Shown here: positions 1-4,801 of the stretch, piece by piece
Position numbering within the stretch: position 1 is the first letter of the stretch
Layout of the letters: each line of letters begins with the position of its first letter
Translations under genes and position numbers: made by a program
Source of the DNA: an uncultured Collinsella sp.
Lineage (GTDB): Bacteria > Actinomycetota > Coriobacteriia > Coriobacteriales > Coriobacteriaceae
Assembly: GCA_900553475.1 (NCBI GenBank)
Contig: USEF01000128.1
Span: 1-5,002 of the forward strand
Direction of reading: 5' to 3'
Length of the DNA: 5,002 nucleotides
Notes under the pieces: model-generated
What the model was told of the DNA's origin: nothing
Database searches by the model: none
Seen by the model: the letters and a program-made list of their open reading frames with translations, nothing else

Positions 1-2
1 CA

Positions 3-35
3 CCACCACAAAGGGGACAGGCACCTTTGTGGTGG
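3..35. repeat. Palindromic intergenic repeat at the window edge
   Basis: Positions 3-14 (CCACCACAAAGG) and 24-35 (CCTTTGTGGTGG) are perfect reverse complements, giving a 12-bp stem with a 9-base loop (GGACAGGCA). TTTTC follows at 36-40, so the structure could end transcription arriving from the left, although the T run is short. The GGGGACAGGCACC text in the loop and inner stem resembles GACAGGCACC-type short palindromes that I recall as dispersed intergenic repeats in various bacteria; that resemblance is from memory and unchecked. The first bases of the window continue the CAC pattern, so the element may extend leftwards. It is either a REP-like dispersed repeat or the terminator of an unseen upstream gene. 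Confidence 0.6.
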
Positions 36-76
36 TTTTCCAGTTTGCCAACGATATGTGAACGGCTAAAAAAGTC

Positions 77-85
77 TGCTATACT
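77..85 (+). promoter_or_regulatory. Extended -10 promoter of the tRNA-Glu gene
   Basis: TGC at 77-79 directly precedes TATACT at 80-85, an extended -10 element with 5 of 6 matches to TATAAT. It ends ten bases before the mature tRNA 5' end at 96, so a start around 91-93 would leave only a few bases of leader, as is common for tRNA genes. No good -35 box lies at normal spacing; the best text is ATGTGA or TGTGAA around 56-62. The extended -10 may compensate. Confidence 0.6.
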
Positions 86-95
86 CTTTCCCGCT

Positions 96-172
96 GTCCC
101 CATCGTCTAGCGGCCAAGGACGCCACCCTTTCAAGGTGGATATCGCGGGTTCGAATCCCGCTGGGGGCACCA
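96..172 (+). tRNA. tRNA-Glu (anticodon UUC)
   Basis: The complete cloverleaf can be read. The acceptor stem pairs 96-102 (GTCCCCA) with 162-168 (TGGGGGC), including one T-G wobble. The anticodon stem is CCACC at 123-127 with GGTGG at 135-139, and the seven-base loop CTTTCAA places the anticodon TTC at 130-132. The T arm is GCGGG, TTCGAAT, CCCGC (145-161). The discriminator base is A169 and the CCA end (170-172) is encoded in the gene. The tRNA decodes GAA and GAG. As tRNA-Glu it may also supply glutamyl-tRNA for haem or cobalamin precursor synthesis in organisms that use that route, but nothing here tests this. It is a single-gene unit with its own promoter and terminator. Confidence 0.97.
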
Positions 173-183
173 TTTGAAACGAG

Positions 184-215
184 AAGCCCGTTGCCCTCGC
201 GGTGGCGGGCTTTTT
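184..215 (+). terminator. Intrinsic terminator of tRNA-Glu
   Basis: Positions 186-195 (GCCCGTTGCC) pair with 201-210 (GGTGGCGGGC) as a 10-bp stem with three G-U pairs and the loop CTCGC. Five T residues follow at 211-215, and two A residues at 184-185 can pair with the first of them. The stem starts 14 bases after the tRNA CCA end, so it should end this transcript. Confidence 0.9.
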
Positions 216-230
216 GCTACCCATGCGCCG

Positions 231-253
231 GGGTTCGAACCCGACAGGGTGCG
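231..253 (+). other. Degenerate copy of a tRNA T-arm and 3' end
   Basis: GGGTTCGAACCC at 231-242 is a perfect palindrome carrying the TTCGAA text of tRNA T loops. Aligned without gaps to the tRNA-Glu 3' part from 147 to 169, 17 of 23 bases agree, including the downstream GGG and GC near the acceptor end. It cannot form a proper five-pair T stem (third pair would be G-G), and no anticodon arm is recognisable upstream, because the terminator occupies that place. It is therefore not a functional tRNA. It could be a decayed partial duplication, for example a remnant of an attachment site left by an integrated element, or part of the repeat that starts at 271. No integrase gene is in view. Confidence 0.4.
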
Positions 254-270
254 GATCCCGGCATCATCGC

Positions 271-503
271 AAGGCCTGTGGTCAAAAAATGGCAAATATG
301 AGTACTGTTACCATTTTAGTTACAGCGATTTCATGCCTTCAGAAGGCGATTTAGCCGTCAGGCGTCCTACGGCGGAAAAATTGCAGACGTTCATCGGCTA
401 AGTACTTGGACATATGTTGCGTAACAATACATATTTTGTTTGTAAATAATGTTACAGGACTTGTGACAGTACTCATATTTGACGTTTTTTGCCCACAACC
501 CTT
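271..503. repeat. Pair of long inverted repeats (REP/MITE-like element)
   Basis: The arm at 277-311 and the reverse complement of 463-497 match at 31 of 35 positions, with no gaps. Two of the four differences still allow G-U pairing in RNA, giving 33 of 35 possible pairs. A core of 16 bases, CAAATATGAGTACTGT (293-308, mirrored at 466-481), is identical. Similarity extends outward through AAGG...TGTGG to 271 and 503. The interior is 312-462. No flanking target-site duplication is visible and no transposase gene is present. Both arms read as similar peptides in one frame (GLWSKNGKYEYC and GLWAKNVKYEYC), but two of the three codon changes within and just after that stretch that alter it are ordinary replacements, so this is more likely a DNA or RNA element than a gene. 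It may be an inverted pair of a dispersed repeat, as in BIME arrangements. Confidence 0.8.
312..462. other. Interior of the inverted-repeat element, no gene seen
   Basis: This stretch between the two arms has no convincing reading frame with a ribosome binding site. It is richer in A and T than the neighbouring genes and can fold into smaller hairpins: GCCTT/AAGGC at 335-347, and TTAGCCG at 351-357 with CGGCTAA at 395-401 (7 bp). The palindromes AAGTACTT (400-407) and ACATATGT (410-417) follow. The nested placement of these hairpins inside the outer arms would allow one long branched structure if the region is transcribed. No function can be assigned. Confidence 0.5.
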
Positions 504-555
504 TATACCTAGGCGAATCGGCGGCAAAACGGGCTTCAAAACGTCCTTCGCAAAC

Positions 556-587
556 AAAAACCGGGGCCCACATGATGCAGACCCCGG
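556..587 (-). terminator. Intrinsic terminator downstream of glnN
   Basis: On the minus strand, CCGGGG (582-587) pairs with CCCCGG (561-566) around a 15-base loop, and the transcript then runs into TTTTTG (complement of 556-560 and beyond). It lies about 30 bases past the glnN stop codon at 619-621. The plus strand has no T run after the hairpin, so termination should act only on glnN transcripts. Confidence 0.85.
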
Positions 588-618
588 CTCAATACCGTGA
601 CGATATGTCAGTTACGCC

Positions 619-2706
619 CTACACGTAGAACAGGATGTCGTCGTAGGTCGGGACCGGCCAGTAGTCAGCGGCCACGATCTCCTCCATTGCGTCCACGGCG
701 GCACGCAGCGCATCCATAGCGGGAACGACCTCGTGTGCATACACATTGGCCTGCTCCTGACCATCGAGGGCCTCGGCCTTCTGATGCACGGCGTCGAGCG
801 CCTTGATGGAGTCGTTGATGGTGGTGATGCCGTTGCAGAGCTTGTTGAGCGTGTTCTGCTCACACTGCATGGCGGCCTCGGCGCCGGCGGCACGAATAGT
901 CTCAAGGCCCTTAGCGACCTTGGTGGCATAGGCAGTAATGACCGGGCGATAGGTACGACGCGCCTCGCGAACCATCGTGGTGGCCTCGATGTTCATGAGC
1001 TTGTTGTACTTCTCGAGCTTGCAATCGTAGCGGCACTGGGCCTCGGCCTTGGTCAGGACGCCCGTCTCCTCAAAGAGCGCAATGGCCTTATCGGAAACAA
1101 AGGCGGGCAGGGCGTCGGCCGTGGTCTTGTTGTTGGCAAGGCCGCGCTTCTCGGCCTCGACGGGCCACTCGTCGGAGTAGCCATCGCCGGAGAAGAGGAT
1201 GCGCTGGTGGTCGGTCAGGACCTTCTTGCAGTACTCGAGCGCGGCGTCCTGGAACTCATCCTCGGGCGTACCCTCAAGCGCGTCGGCGAAGGACTTGAGC
1301 GACTTGGCCACGGCGGCATCGAGCACCAGGTTGGAGTCGGAGACGTTCTGCTCGGAGCCGCAGGCACGGAACTCGAACTTGTTGCCGGTGAAGGCAAACG
1401 GGGAGGTGCGGTTGCGGTCGGTGTTGTCCTGCATCAGCTTGGGCAGGGTATCGGCGCCCAGGTCGAGCACGCCGCGCGTGGCATGGACGGAAGCCTTACC
1501 ATCGATGATCTTCTCGACGACCTCGGTAAGCTGGTCGCCCAGGAAGATGGACATAATCGCCGGAGGAGCCTCGTTGGCGCCCAGACGATGGTCGTTGCCG
1601 GCCGAGGCAACAGAGGCGCGCAGGAGTTCCTGATAGTTATCGACGGCCTCGATCACCGCGGTGAGGAAGACGATGAACTGCAGGTTGTCGAGCGGGGTGT
1701 CGCCCGGATCGAGCAGATTCTCGGACTCGGTGCCAAGCGACCAGTTGTTGTGCTTGCCCGAACCATTGATGCCCTCAAAGGGCTTCTCGTGCAGCAGGCA
1801 GACCAAGTCGTGGCGGGAGGCGATGAGCTTCATCTTCTCCATCATGACCAGATTCTGGTCGATGGCCTCGTTGACCTCGCCATAGACCGGTGCGAGCTCA
1901 TGCTGGCAGGGAGCGACCTCGTTGTGCTTGGTCTTGGCGGGAATGCCGAGCGCCCACAGCTCATCGTCCAGGTCCTTCATGTAGGCCGAGACGGTGGGGC
2001 GGATAGCGCCAAAGTAGTGCTCCTCGAGCTCCTGGCCCTTGCATGGAGCAGCACCAAAGAGGGTGCGGCCGGTGATGACCAGGTCCTTGCGCTTGCGGTA
2101 AGCGTCCTTCTTGATCAGGAAGTACTCCTGCTCGTCGCCCACGGAAGGAACGACCTTCTTGGGGGTCTTACCGAACAGCGCCAAAACGCGCTTAGACTCA
2201 CGCGAGAGCGCGGTCATGGAACGCAGCAGCGGGGTCTTCTTGTCCAGGGCCTCGCCCGTGTAGGAGCAGAAAGCCGTGGGGATGCACAGGACATCGTCCT
2301 TGATAAAGGCGGGGCTGGTGGGATCCCAAGCGGTGTAGCCACGGGCCTCGAAGGTGGCGCGCAGGCCGCCGTTGGGGAAGCTGGAGGCGTCCGGCTCGCC
2401 CTGGATGAGGTTCTTGCCCGTAAACTTGGTAATGGCGGTGCCGTCGTGGTTGGGCTCCAGGAAGCTGTCGTGCTTCTCGGAAGTAATGCCCGAAAGAGGC
2501 TGGAACCAATGTGCGTAGTGCGTCGCGCCCTTGGAGATGGCCCAGACCTTCATGGCATGGGCAACGGCGTTGGCCACATCCAGGTCGAGCGGCTCACCGC
2601 CCTCGAGGGTTGCAGCAAGGCGCTTCCAAATGTCCTTGGGGAGGTAGTCCTTCATGACTTCCTCAGAGAACACCATGGTCCCGAAGCGGTCAGTAAGTTC
2701 GGCCAT
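619..2706 (-). CDS. glnN: Type III glutamine synthetase (GlnN)
   Basis: The enzyme makes glutamine from glutamate, ammonia and ATP in the cytoplasm. The product is 695 residues, the large size typical of the GSIII family and far above the roughly 450-470 of GSI. Visible motifs, numbered from the chosen start, are the metal-ligand segment DEQEYFL (191-197), NEVAPCQHELAP (262-273), and KPFEGINGSGKHNNWS (308-323), which fits the glutamine synthetase ATP-binding signature. The segment rich in R, F and E at 430-447 ends in KFEFR and matches the late active-site region. Residues 1 to about 180 form the GSIII-specific N-terminal part, and the mostly helical tail after about 480 is also typical. The start is the ATG at 2706-2704, preceded six bases upstream by the strong site GAAGGGAG and beginning the conserved MAELTDRFG text. 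An in-frame ATG at 2769 would add 21 unlike residues and has no such site. The gene is a single transcription unit, divergent from metF, with its own terminator; regulation by nitrogen is likely but not shown. Confidence 0.97.
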   Translation of the reverse strand: MAELTDRFGTMVFSEEVMKDYLPKDIWKRLAATLEGGEPLDLDVANAVAHAMKVWAISKGATHYAHWFQPLSGITSEKHDSFLEPNHDGTAITKFTGKNLIQGEPDASSFPNGGLRATFEARGYTAWDPTSPAFIKDDVLCIPTAFCSYTGEALDKKTPLLRSMTALSRESKRVLALFGKTPKKVVPSVGDEQEYFLIKKDAYRKRKDLVITGRTLFGAAPCKGQELEEHYFGAIRPTVSAYMKDLDDELWALGIPAKTKHNEVAPCQHELAPVYGEVNEAIDQNLVMMEKMKLIASRHDLVCLLHEKPFEGINGSGKHNNWSLGTESENLLDPGDTPLDNLQFIVFLTAVIEAVDNYQELLRASVASAGNDHRLGANEAPPAIMSIFLGDQLTEVVEKIIDGKASVHATRGVLDLGADTLPKLMQDNTDRNRTSPFAFTGNKFEFRACGSEQNVSDSNLVLDAAVAKSLKSFADALEGTPEDEFQDAALEYCKKVLTDHQRILFSGDGYSDEWPVEAEKRGLANNKTTADALPAFVSDKAIALFEETGVLTKAEAQCRYDCKLEKYNKLMNIEATTMVREARRTYRPVITAYATKVAKGLETIRAAGAEAAMQCEQNTLNKLCNGITTINDSIKALDAVHQKAEALDGQEQANVYAHEVVPAMDALRAAVDAMEEIVAADYWPVPTYDDILFYV

Positions 2707-2712
2707 ACGGAA

Positions 2713-2720
2713 CTCCCTTC
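2713..2720 (-). promoter_or_regulatory. Ribosome binding site deciding the glnN start
   Basis: The minus strand reads GAAGGGAG here, followed by six bases and the ATG at 2706-2704. This supports the shorter 695-residue product over the in-frame start at 2769. Part of the site (ACGAA overlapping its 5' side) is complementary to TTCGT at 2757-2761, so it may be partly paired in the leader. Confidence 0.85.
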
Positions 2721-2727
2721 GTATCGG

Positions 2728-2781
2728 CACCGCGTGAGAAGCGGTGTTGATTACTAACGAACGAGTCATAGCTTAGACTCG
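2728..2781 (-). other. Two small hairpins in the glnN leader
   Basis: CACCGC at 2728-2733 pairs with GCGGTG at 2741-2746 (6 bp, 7-base loop), and CGAGTC at 2762-2767 pairs with GACTCG at 2776-2781 (6 bp, 8-base loop). Both lie between the candidate promoter and the ribosome binding site, so they would be in the mRNA leader. An outer 5-bp pairing of TTCGT (2718-2722) with ACGAA (2757-2761) would enclose the first hairpin and touch the ribosome binding site. None matches a riboswitch I recognise. The pairings are short and could be chance in GC-rich DNA. Confidence 0.35.
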
Positions 2782-2785
2782 CCGT

Positions 2786-2823
2786 GTTTCCGCGACATTA
2801 CCGTTATGTTGCTGTCGCGAAAC
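2786..2823. repeat. Interrupted inverted repeat over the candidate glnN promoter
   Basis: GTTTCCGCGACA (2786-2797) and TGTCGCGAAAC (2813-2823) are reverse complements apart from one extra C, with 15 bases between them. The half-site centres are about two helical turns apart or slightly more, a spacing that suits binding by a dimeric regulator. The repeat surrounds the candidate -10 box at 2803-2808, so a bound protein would block the promoter. It does not match the TGTNA-N7-TNACA pattern of TnrA/GlnR or the GTNAC-type boxes of actinobacterial GlnR. It could instead form an RNA hairpin if transcription starts further upstream. Confidence 0.5.
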
Positions 2824-2830
2824 CAATCAA
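2803..2830 (-). promoter_or_regulatory. Candidate glnN promoter
   Basis: On the minus strand TTGATT (2830-2825) and CATAAC (2808-2803) are separated by 16 bases, each with four of six matches to the -35 and -10 consensus. It would place the transcript start near 2795, giving a leader of about 90 bases. The call rests on sequence alone; other weak -10-like texts exist in this region. Confidence 0.35.
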
Positions 2831-3036
2831 TGAGGTTACCCTATCGAGGCGGCGTTGCCACCCTCAACAGCCAATCAACTGCATAAATTGCAGACCTCCC
2901 CGCACAGTTTACGGGTAGCTCATTTGCCACGGGCTATAAAGACTGGTATTTGATGCGAAATACCAGTCTTTATAGCCCGTGGCAAAATTAGCCGCTCTGC
3001 TATAGGGAATGCCGATAGCAAGGCATCTTTGATTGG
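2823..3036. promoter_or_regulatory. Three TTGATTGG octamers in the divergent region
   Basis: TTGATTGG occurs on the minus strand at 2823-2830 and 2871-2878 and on the plus strand at 3029-3036. The two minus copies face glnN and the plus copy faces metF. The first overlaps the candidate glnN -35 box. The set could be sites for a shared regulator of both operons, or simply recurring -35-like text. No known regulator with this site comes to mind. Confidence 0.3.
2923..2986. repeat. Perfect 29-bp inverted repeat hairpin
   Basis: Positions 2923-2951 and 2958-2986 are exact reverse complements over all 29 bases, separated by the loop GATGCG. Weaker pairing continues just outside, with GCTCA on the left and TTAGC on the right. 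The direct text TAGC occurs on both sides (2916-2919 and 2989-2992), which could be chance. The hairpin lies between divergent operons, so it is not placed to end either one, and no T run follows the stem on either strand. A stem this long without a single mismatch suggests a recently mobile palindromic element or selection on the structure. It does not match the arms at 271-503 or the palindrome at 3-35. Confidence 0.9.
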
Positions 3037-3082
3037 TATCCTCAAATAGCGAGTGAAACTCCACCGTGACACAGCGGTGCTG

Positions 3083-3088
3083 TAGAAT
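3083..3088 (+). promoter_or_regulatory. Weak candidate -10 box for metF
   Basis: TAGAAT has five of six matches to TATAAT and lies 44 bases before the metF start. There is no -35 box at normal spacing: GTGACA at 3066-3071 is a good match but only 11 bases away. A second candidate is the extended -10-like TGCTATAGG at 2998-3006. No SAM or cobalamin riboswitch pattern was recognised in the leader. Confidence 0.22.
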
Positions 3089-3118
3089 CCTTACAACACA
3101 TCACACTATTACGTATCT

Positions 3119-3125
3119 AGAGGAG
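3119..3125 (+). promoter_or_regulatory. Ribosome binding site deciding the metF start
   Basis: AGAGGAG precedes the ATG at 3132-3134 by six bases. This favours a 290-residue MetF over an in-frame ATG at 3066, which would add 22 residues unlike the family and would begin upstream of the candidate -10 box. Confidence 0.85.
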
Positions 3126-3131
3126 CACGAT

Positions 3132-4004
3132 ATGCGCGTCGACGAGGTTTTTAAGCAGGCAGCATCCCAGGGCACCGCACCCGTTTCGTTTGAGATGTTC
3201 CCGCCCAAGGGCGAGCTTACCCTCGACACGGCTCGCGAGGTGGCAGGCAATCTGTGCAAGCTTTCGCCGAGCTTTGTCTCGGTCACCTGCTCGGCCGGCG
3301 GCTCGGGCAACGGTGCCACCACCGCCCCCATCGCGCATATGATTTCGAGCGAATTCGACACGCCCTCGGTGGCGCACCTCACCTGTGTGGGCCGTACCCA
3401 CGCCGATATCGCCGCCAAGATCGATGAGTACCGCACCGCCGGCGTGGAAAACATCCTGGCCCTGCGTGGCGATCTCCCTGCCGGCGCTACCGAGGACGAC
3501 AAGCCCGCCTCCGACTACGCCTACGCCCGCGACCTCATCCCCGAGCTCGTCGACGCCGGCTTTTGCGTGGGCGCCGCAGCCTACCCCGAGGGCCACATTG
3601 CCTGTGAGGATCTCAACCTCTCGGTCGAACACCTCAAGCAAAAACAGGACGCCGGCGCGAGCTTCTTTGTGACGCAGCTCTTCTTTGATAACGAGTGCTT
3701 CTACCGTTTTCGCGAGCTTGCCGACAAGGCCGGCATCACCGTGCCCATTACCGCGGGCATCATGCCGTTTATGGGCAAGTCGCAGATCAGCCGCATGGTC
3801 TTTATGTGCGGCGCGTCGCTGCCCTCCCCTGTCATCAAGATTCTCGCCAAGTACGAGAATGACCCCGAGAGCCTGCAGGCAGCTGGTGTAGATTATGCAG
3901 CCCGCCAGCTTTGCGACCTCAAGGAGCACGGCGCCGACGGCCTGCACCTGTACACTATGAATCGTCCTGCAATCGCCGCGACCATTATGGAGCGCCTGGG
4001 GTAA
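3132..4004 (+). CDS. metF: Methylenetetrahydrofolate reductase (MetF)
   Basis: MetF reduces 5,10-methylenetetrahydrofolate to 5-methyltetrahydrofolate, the methyl donor for methionine synthase. It is an FAD enzyme with a TIM-barrel fold. The 290-residue length fits the family (E. coli MetF is 296). Visible motifs are SFEMFPPK (19-26) with the catalytic Glu at 21, LRGDLP (111-116) with the folate-contacting Asp at 114, AAYPEGH (149-155 approximately), KQDAGASFFVTQLFFDN (171-187) with the Gln at 182 equivalent to the substrate-contacting Gln of E. coli MetF, GIMPF (209-213), and HLYTMNR (272-278). The start is set by AGAGGAG six bases upstream. The TAA stop shares its last A with the ATG of the next gene, so the two are probably translationally coupled. 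Which electron donor it uses cannot be told from the sequence. Confidence 0.96.
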   Translation: MRVDEVFKQAASQGTAPVSFEMFPPKGELTLDTAREVAGNLCKLSPSFVSVTCSAGGSGNGATTAPIAHMISSEFDTPSVAHLTCVGRTHADIAAKIDEYRTAGVENILALRGDLPAGATEDDKPASDYAYARDLIPELVDAGFCVGAAAYPEGHIACEDLNLSVEHLKQKQDAGASFFVTQLFFDNECFYRFRELADKAGITVPITAGIMPFMGKSQISRMVFMCGASLPSPVIKILAKYENDPESLQAAGVDYAARQLCDLKEHGADGLHLYTMNRPAIAATIMERLG

Positions 4005-4792
4005 TGGAAAAACCGCACATCGATACAACCGCTGTCGAAGTGCCGGCCGACCTTGCGTCGCCGGCGCTTTATCGTATCGATGCTGCCCACCATCCCCGCG
4101 TCGACCGTGCCGAAATGTTGCGCTATCTGGGCTACGGCGGTCAGCAGATTGAGCCCGAGTTGTCGCAGCGTATTGAGCTTGTCGTTGAGCGTCTGGAACT
4201 GGACATTGAGCCCCGTGGCGTGCGGCGCGTGTTTGCCGTCGATGCCACGGGTGTGGACGAGCAGGGAGAACCTTGCATTCGCCTGGTCGGCACCAACGTT
4301 GAGCTGCGCGGTCGCGATATCTATCGACATCTCAAAGACGCCCGCTTTGCCGCACTCATGGCATGCACCCTCGGCATGGACGCCGAGCGTCGCCTGCGCA
4401 CCACGGGAGCCCAACATCCCCTGGAGGGCGCCGTGCTCGACGCCGCGTGCTCCGCTTACGTGGAAGCCGCCGTTGAGCAAATGGACCAGCAGGTCAAGAC
4501 GGACGCCGCCGTTCATGGGCTCGCCGACAACTGGCGCTTTAGTCCCGGCTACGGCGACTGCCCGCTCTCGGCCCAGCGCTCGATCGTCAATGCGCTCAAC
4601 GCCACGCGGCTCATCGGGCTTACCGTCACACCCACCAGCCTGCTCATGCCCACCAAAAGCGTGACCGCGGTGATCGGTCTGTTTGATGGCGAGGTCCACG
4701 ACGCCCAGAGCCGCCCCACCTGCAATATCTGCCGCATGCGCGAGCACTGCCGCTTCCGCGCCGCCCACACCACCTGCTATTCCAGCCATTAG
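4004..4792 (+). CDS. Free-standing methionine synthase activation-domain protein
   Basis: The protein should reactivate cobalamin-dependent methionine synthase: when cob(I)alamin is oxidised to cob(II)alamin, the activation domain binds SAM and supports reductive methylation. The evidence is RFSPGYGDCP (178-187), which carries the RxxxGY SAM-binding motif of the MetH C-terminal domain, followed by a helical segment and TPTSLLMPTKSVTAVIG (209-225), the matching end of that domain. The 262-residue length and lone domain resemble the Thermotoga maritima protein encoded beside its truncated MetH. A C-terminal tail holds Cys at 240, 243, 249 and 258, a possible metal or iron-sulphur site. The ATG at 4004 shares one base with the metF stop; GGAG at 3989-3992 is 11 bases upstream, so coupling to metF is likely. 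The next gene is metH, supporting the role. The first 110 or so residues are less diagnostic. Confidence 0.85.
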   Translation: MEKPHIDTTAVEVPADLASPALYRIDAAHHPRVDRAEMLRYLGYGGQQIEPELSQRIELVVERLELDIEPRGVRRVFAVDATGVDEQGEPCIRLVGTNVELRGRDIYRHLKDARFAALMACTLGMDAERRLRTTGAQHPLEGAVLDAACSAYVEAAVEQMDQQVKTDAAVHGLADNWRFSPGYGDCPLSAQRSIVNALNATRLIGLTVTPTSLLMPTKSVTAVIGLFDGEVHDAQSRPTCNICRMREHCRFRAAHTTCYSSH

Positions 4793-4795
4793 GAG
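4791..4795 (+). promoter_or_regulatory. Ribosome binding site of metH within the upstream stop
   Basis: AGGAG begins inside the TAG stop codon of the activation-protein gene (4790-4792) and sits six bases before the ATG at 4802. The tight packing supports one operon and fixes the metH start. Confidence 0.8.
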
Positions 4796-4801
4796 CCCTC
4801 G

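Noticed and set aside
174..600. Small open frames (60-75 residues) on both strands between tRNA-Glu and glnN
   Set aside because: They run through the tRNA terminator, the tRNA remnant and the inverted arms. The peptides they share (KYEYC text) come from the repeat itself, and none has a convincing ribosome binding site.
733..2757. Long plus-strand open frame (674 residues) opposite glnN
   Set aside because: It lies wholly antisense to a clearly conserved gene. The translation is a low-complexity mix of Gly, Val, Leu and Glu as expected from the reverse of GC-rich codons, with no recognisable motif and no ribosome binding site.
2707..2769. Longer glnN start at 2769 adding 21 residues
   Set aside because: No ribosome binding site precedes it, the added residues do not look like GSIII, and a strong site lies six bases before the ATG at 2706.
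2713..2781. glnA-type glutamine riboswitch in the glnN leader
   Set aside because: The CGTTC text occurs, but the GGAAGTAGG-type partner needed for that motif is missing, so the resemblance is too slight.
2923..2986. Bidirectional terminator between the two operons
   Set aside because: The neighbouring genes are divergent, so neither transcript ends here, and no T run follows the stem on either strand.
2987..3131. SAM or cobalamin riboswitch ahead of metF
   Set aside because: The conserved cores of the SAM-I and cobalamin riboswitches were not seen, and only a weak 5-bp hairpin (3009-3026) is present.
3117..4028. Minus-strand open frame (303 residues) opposite metF
   Set aside because: Shadow of metF: metF carries all the family motifs, while the antisense product has none and is biased to Gly, Val and Ala.
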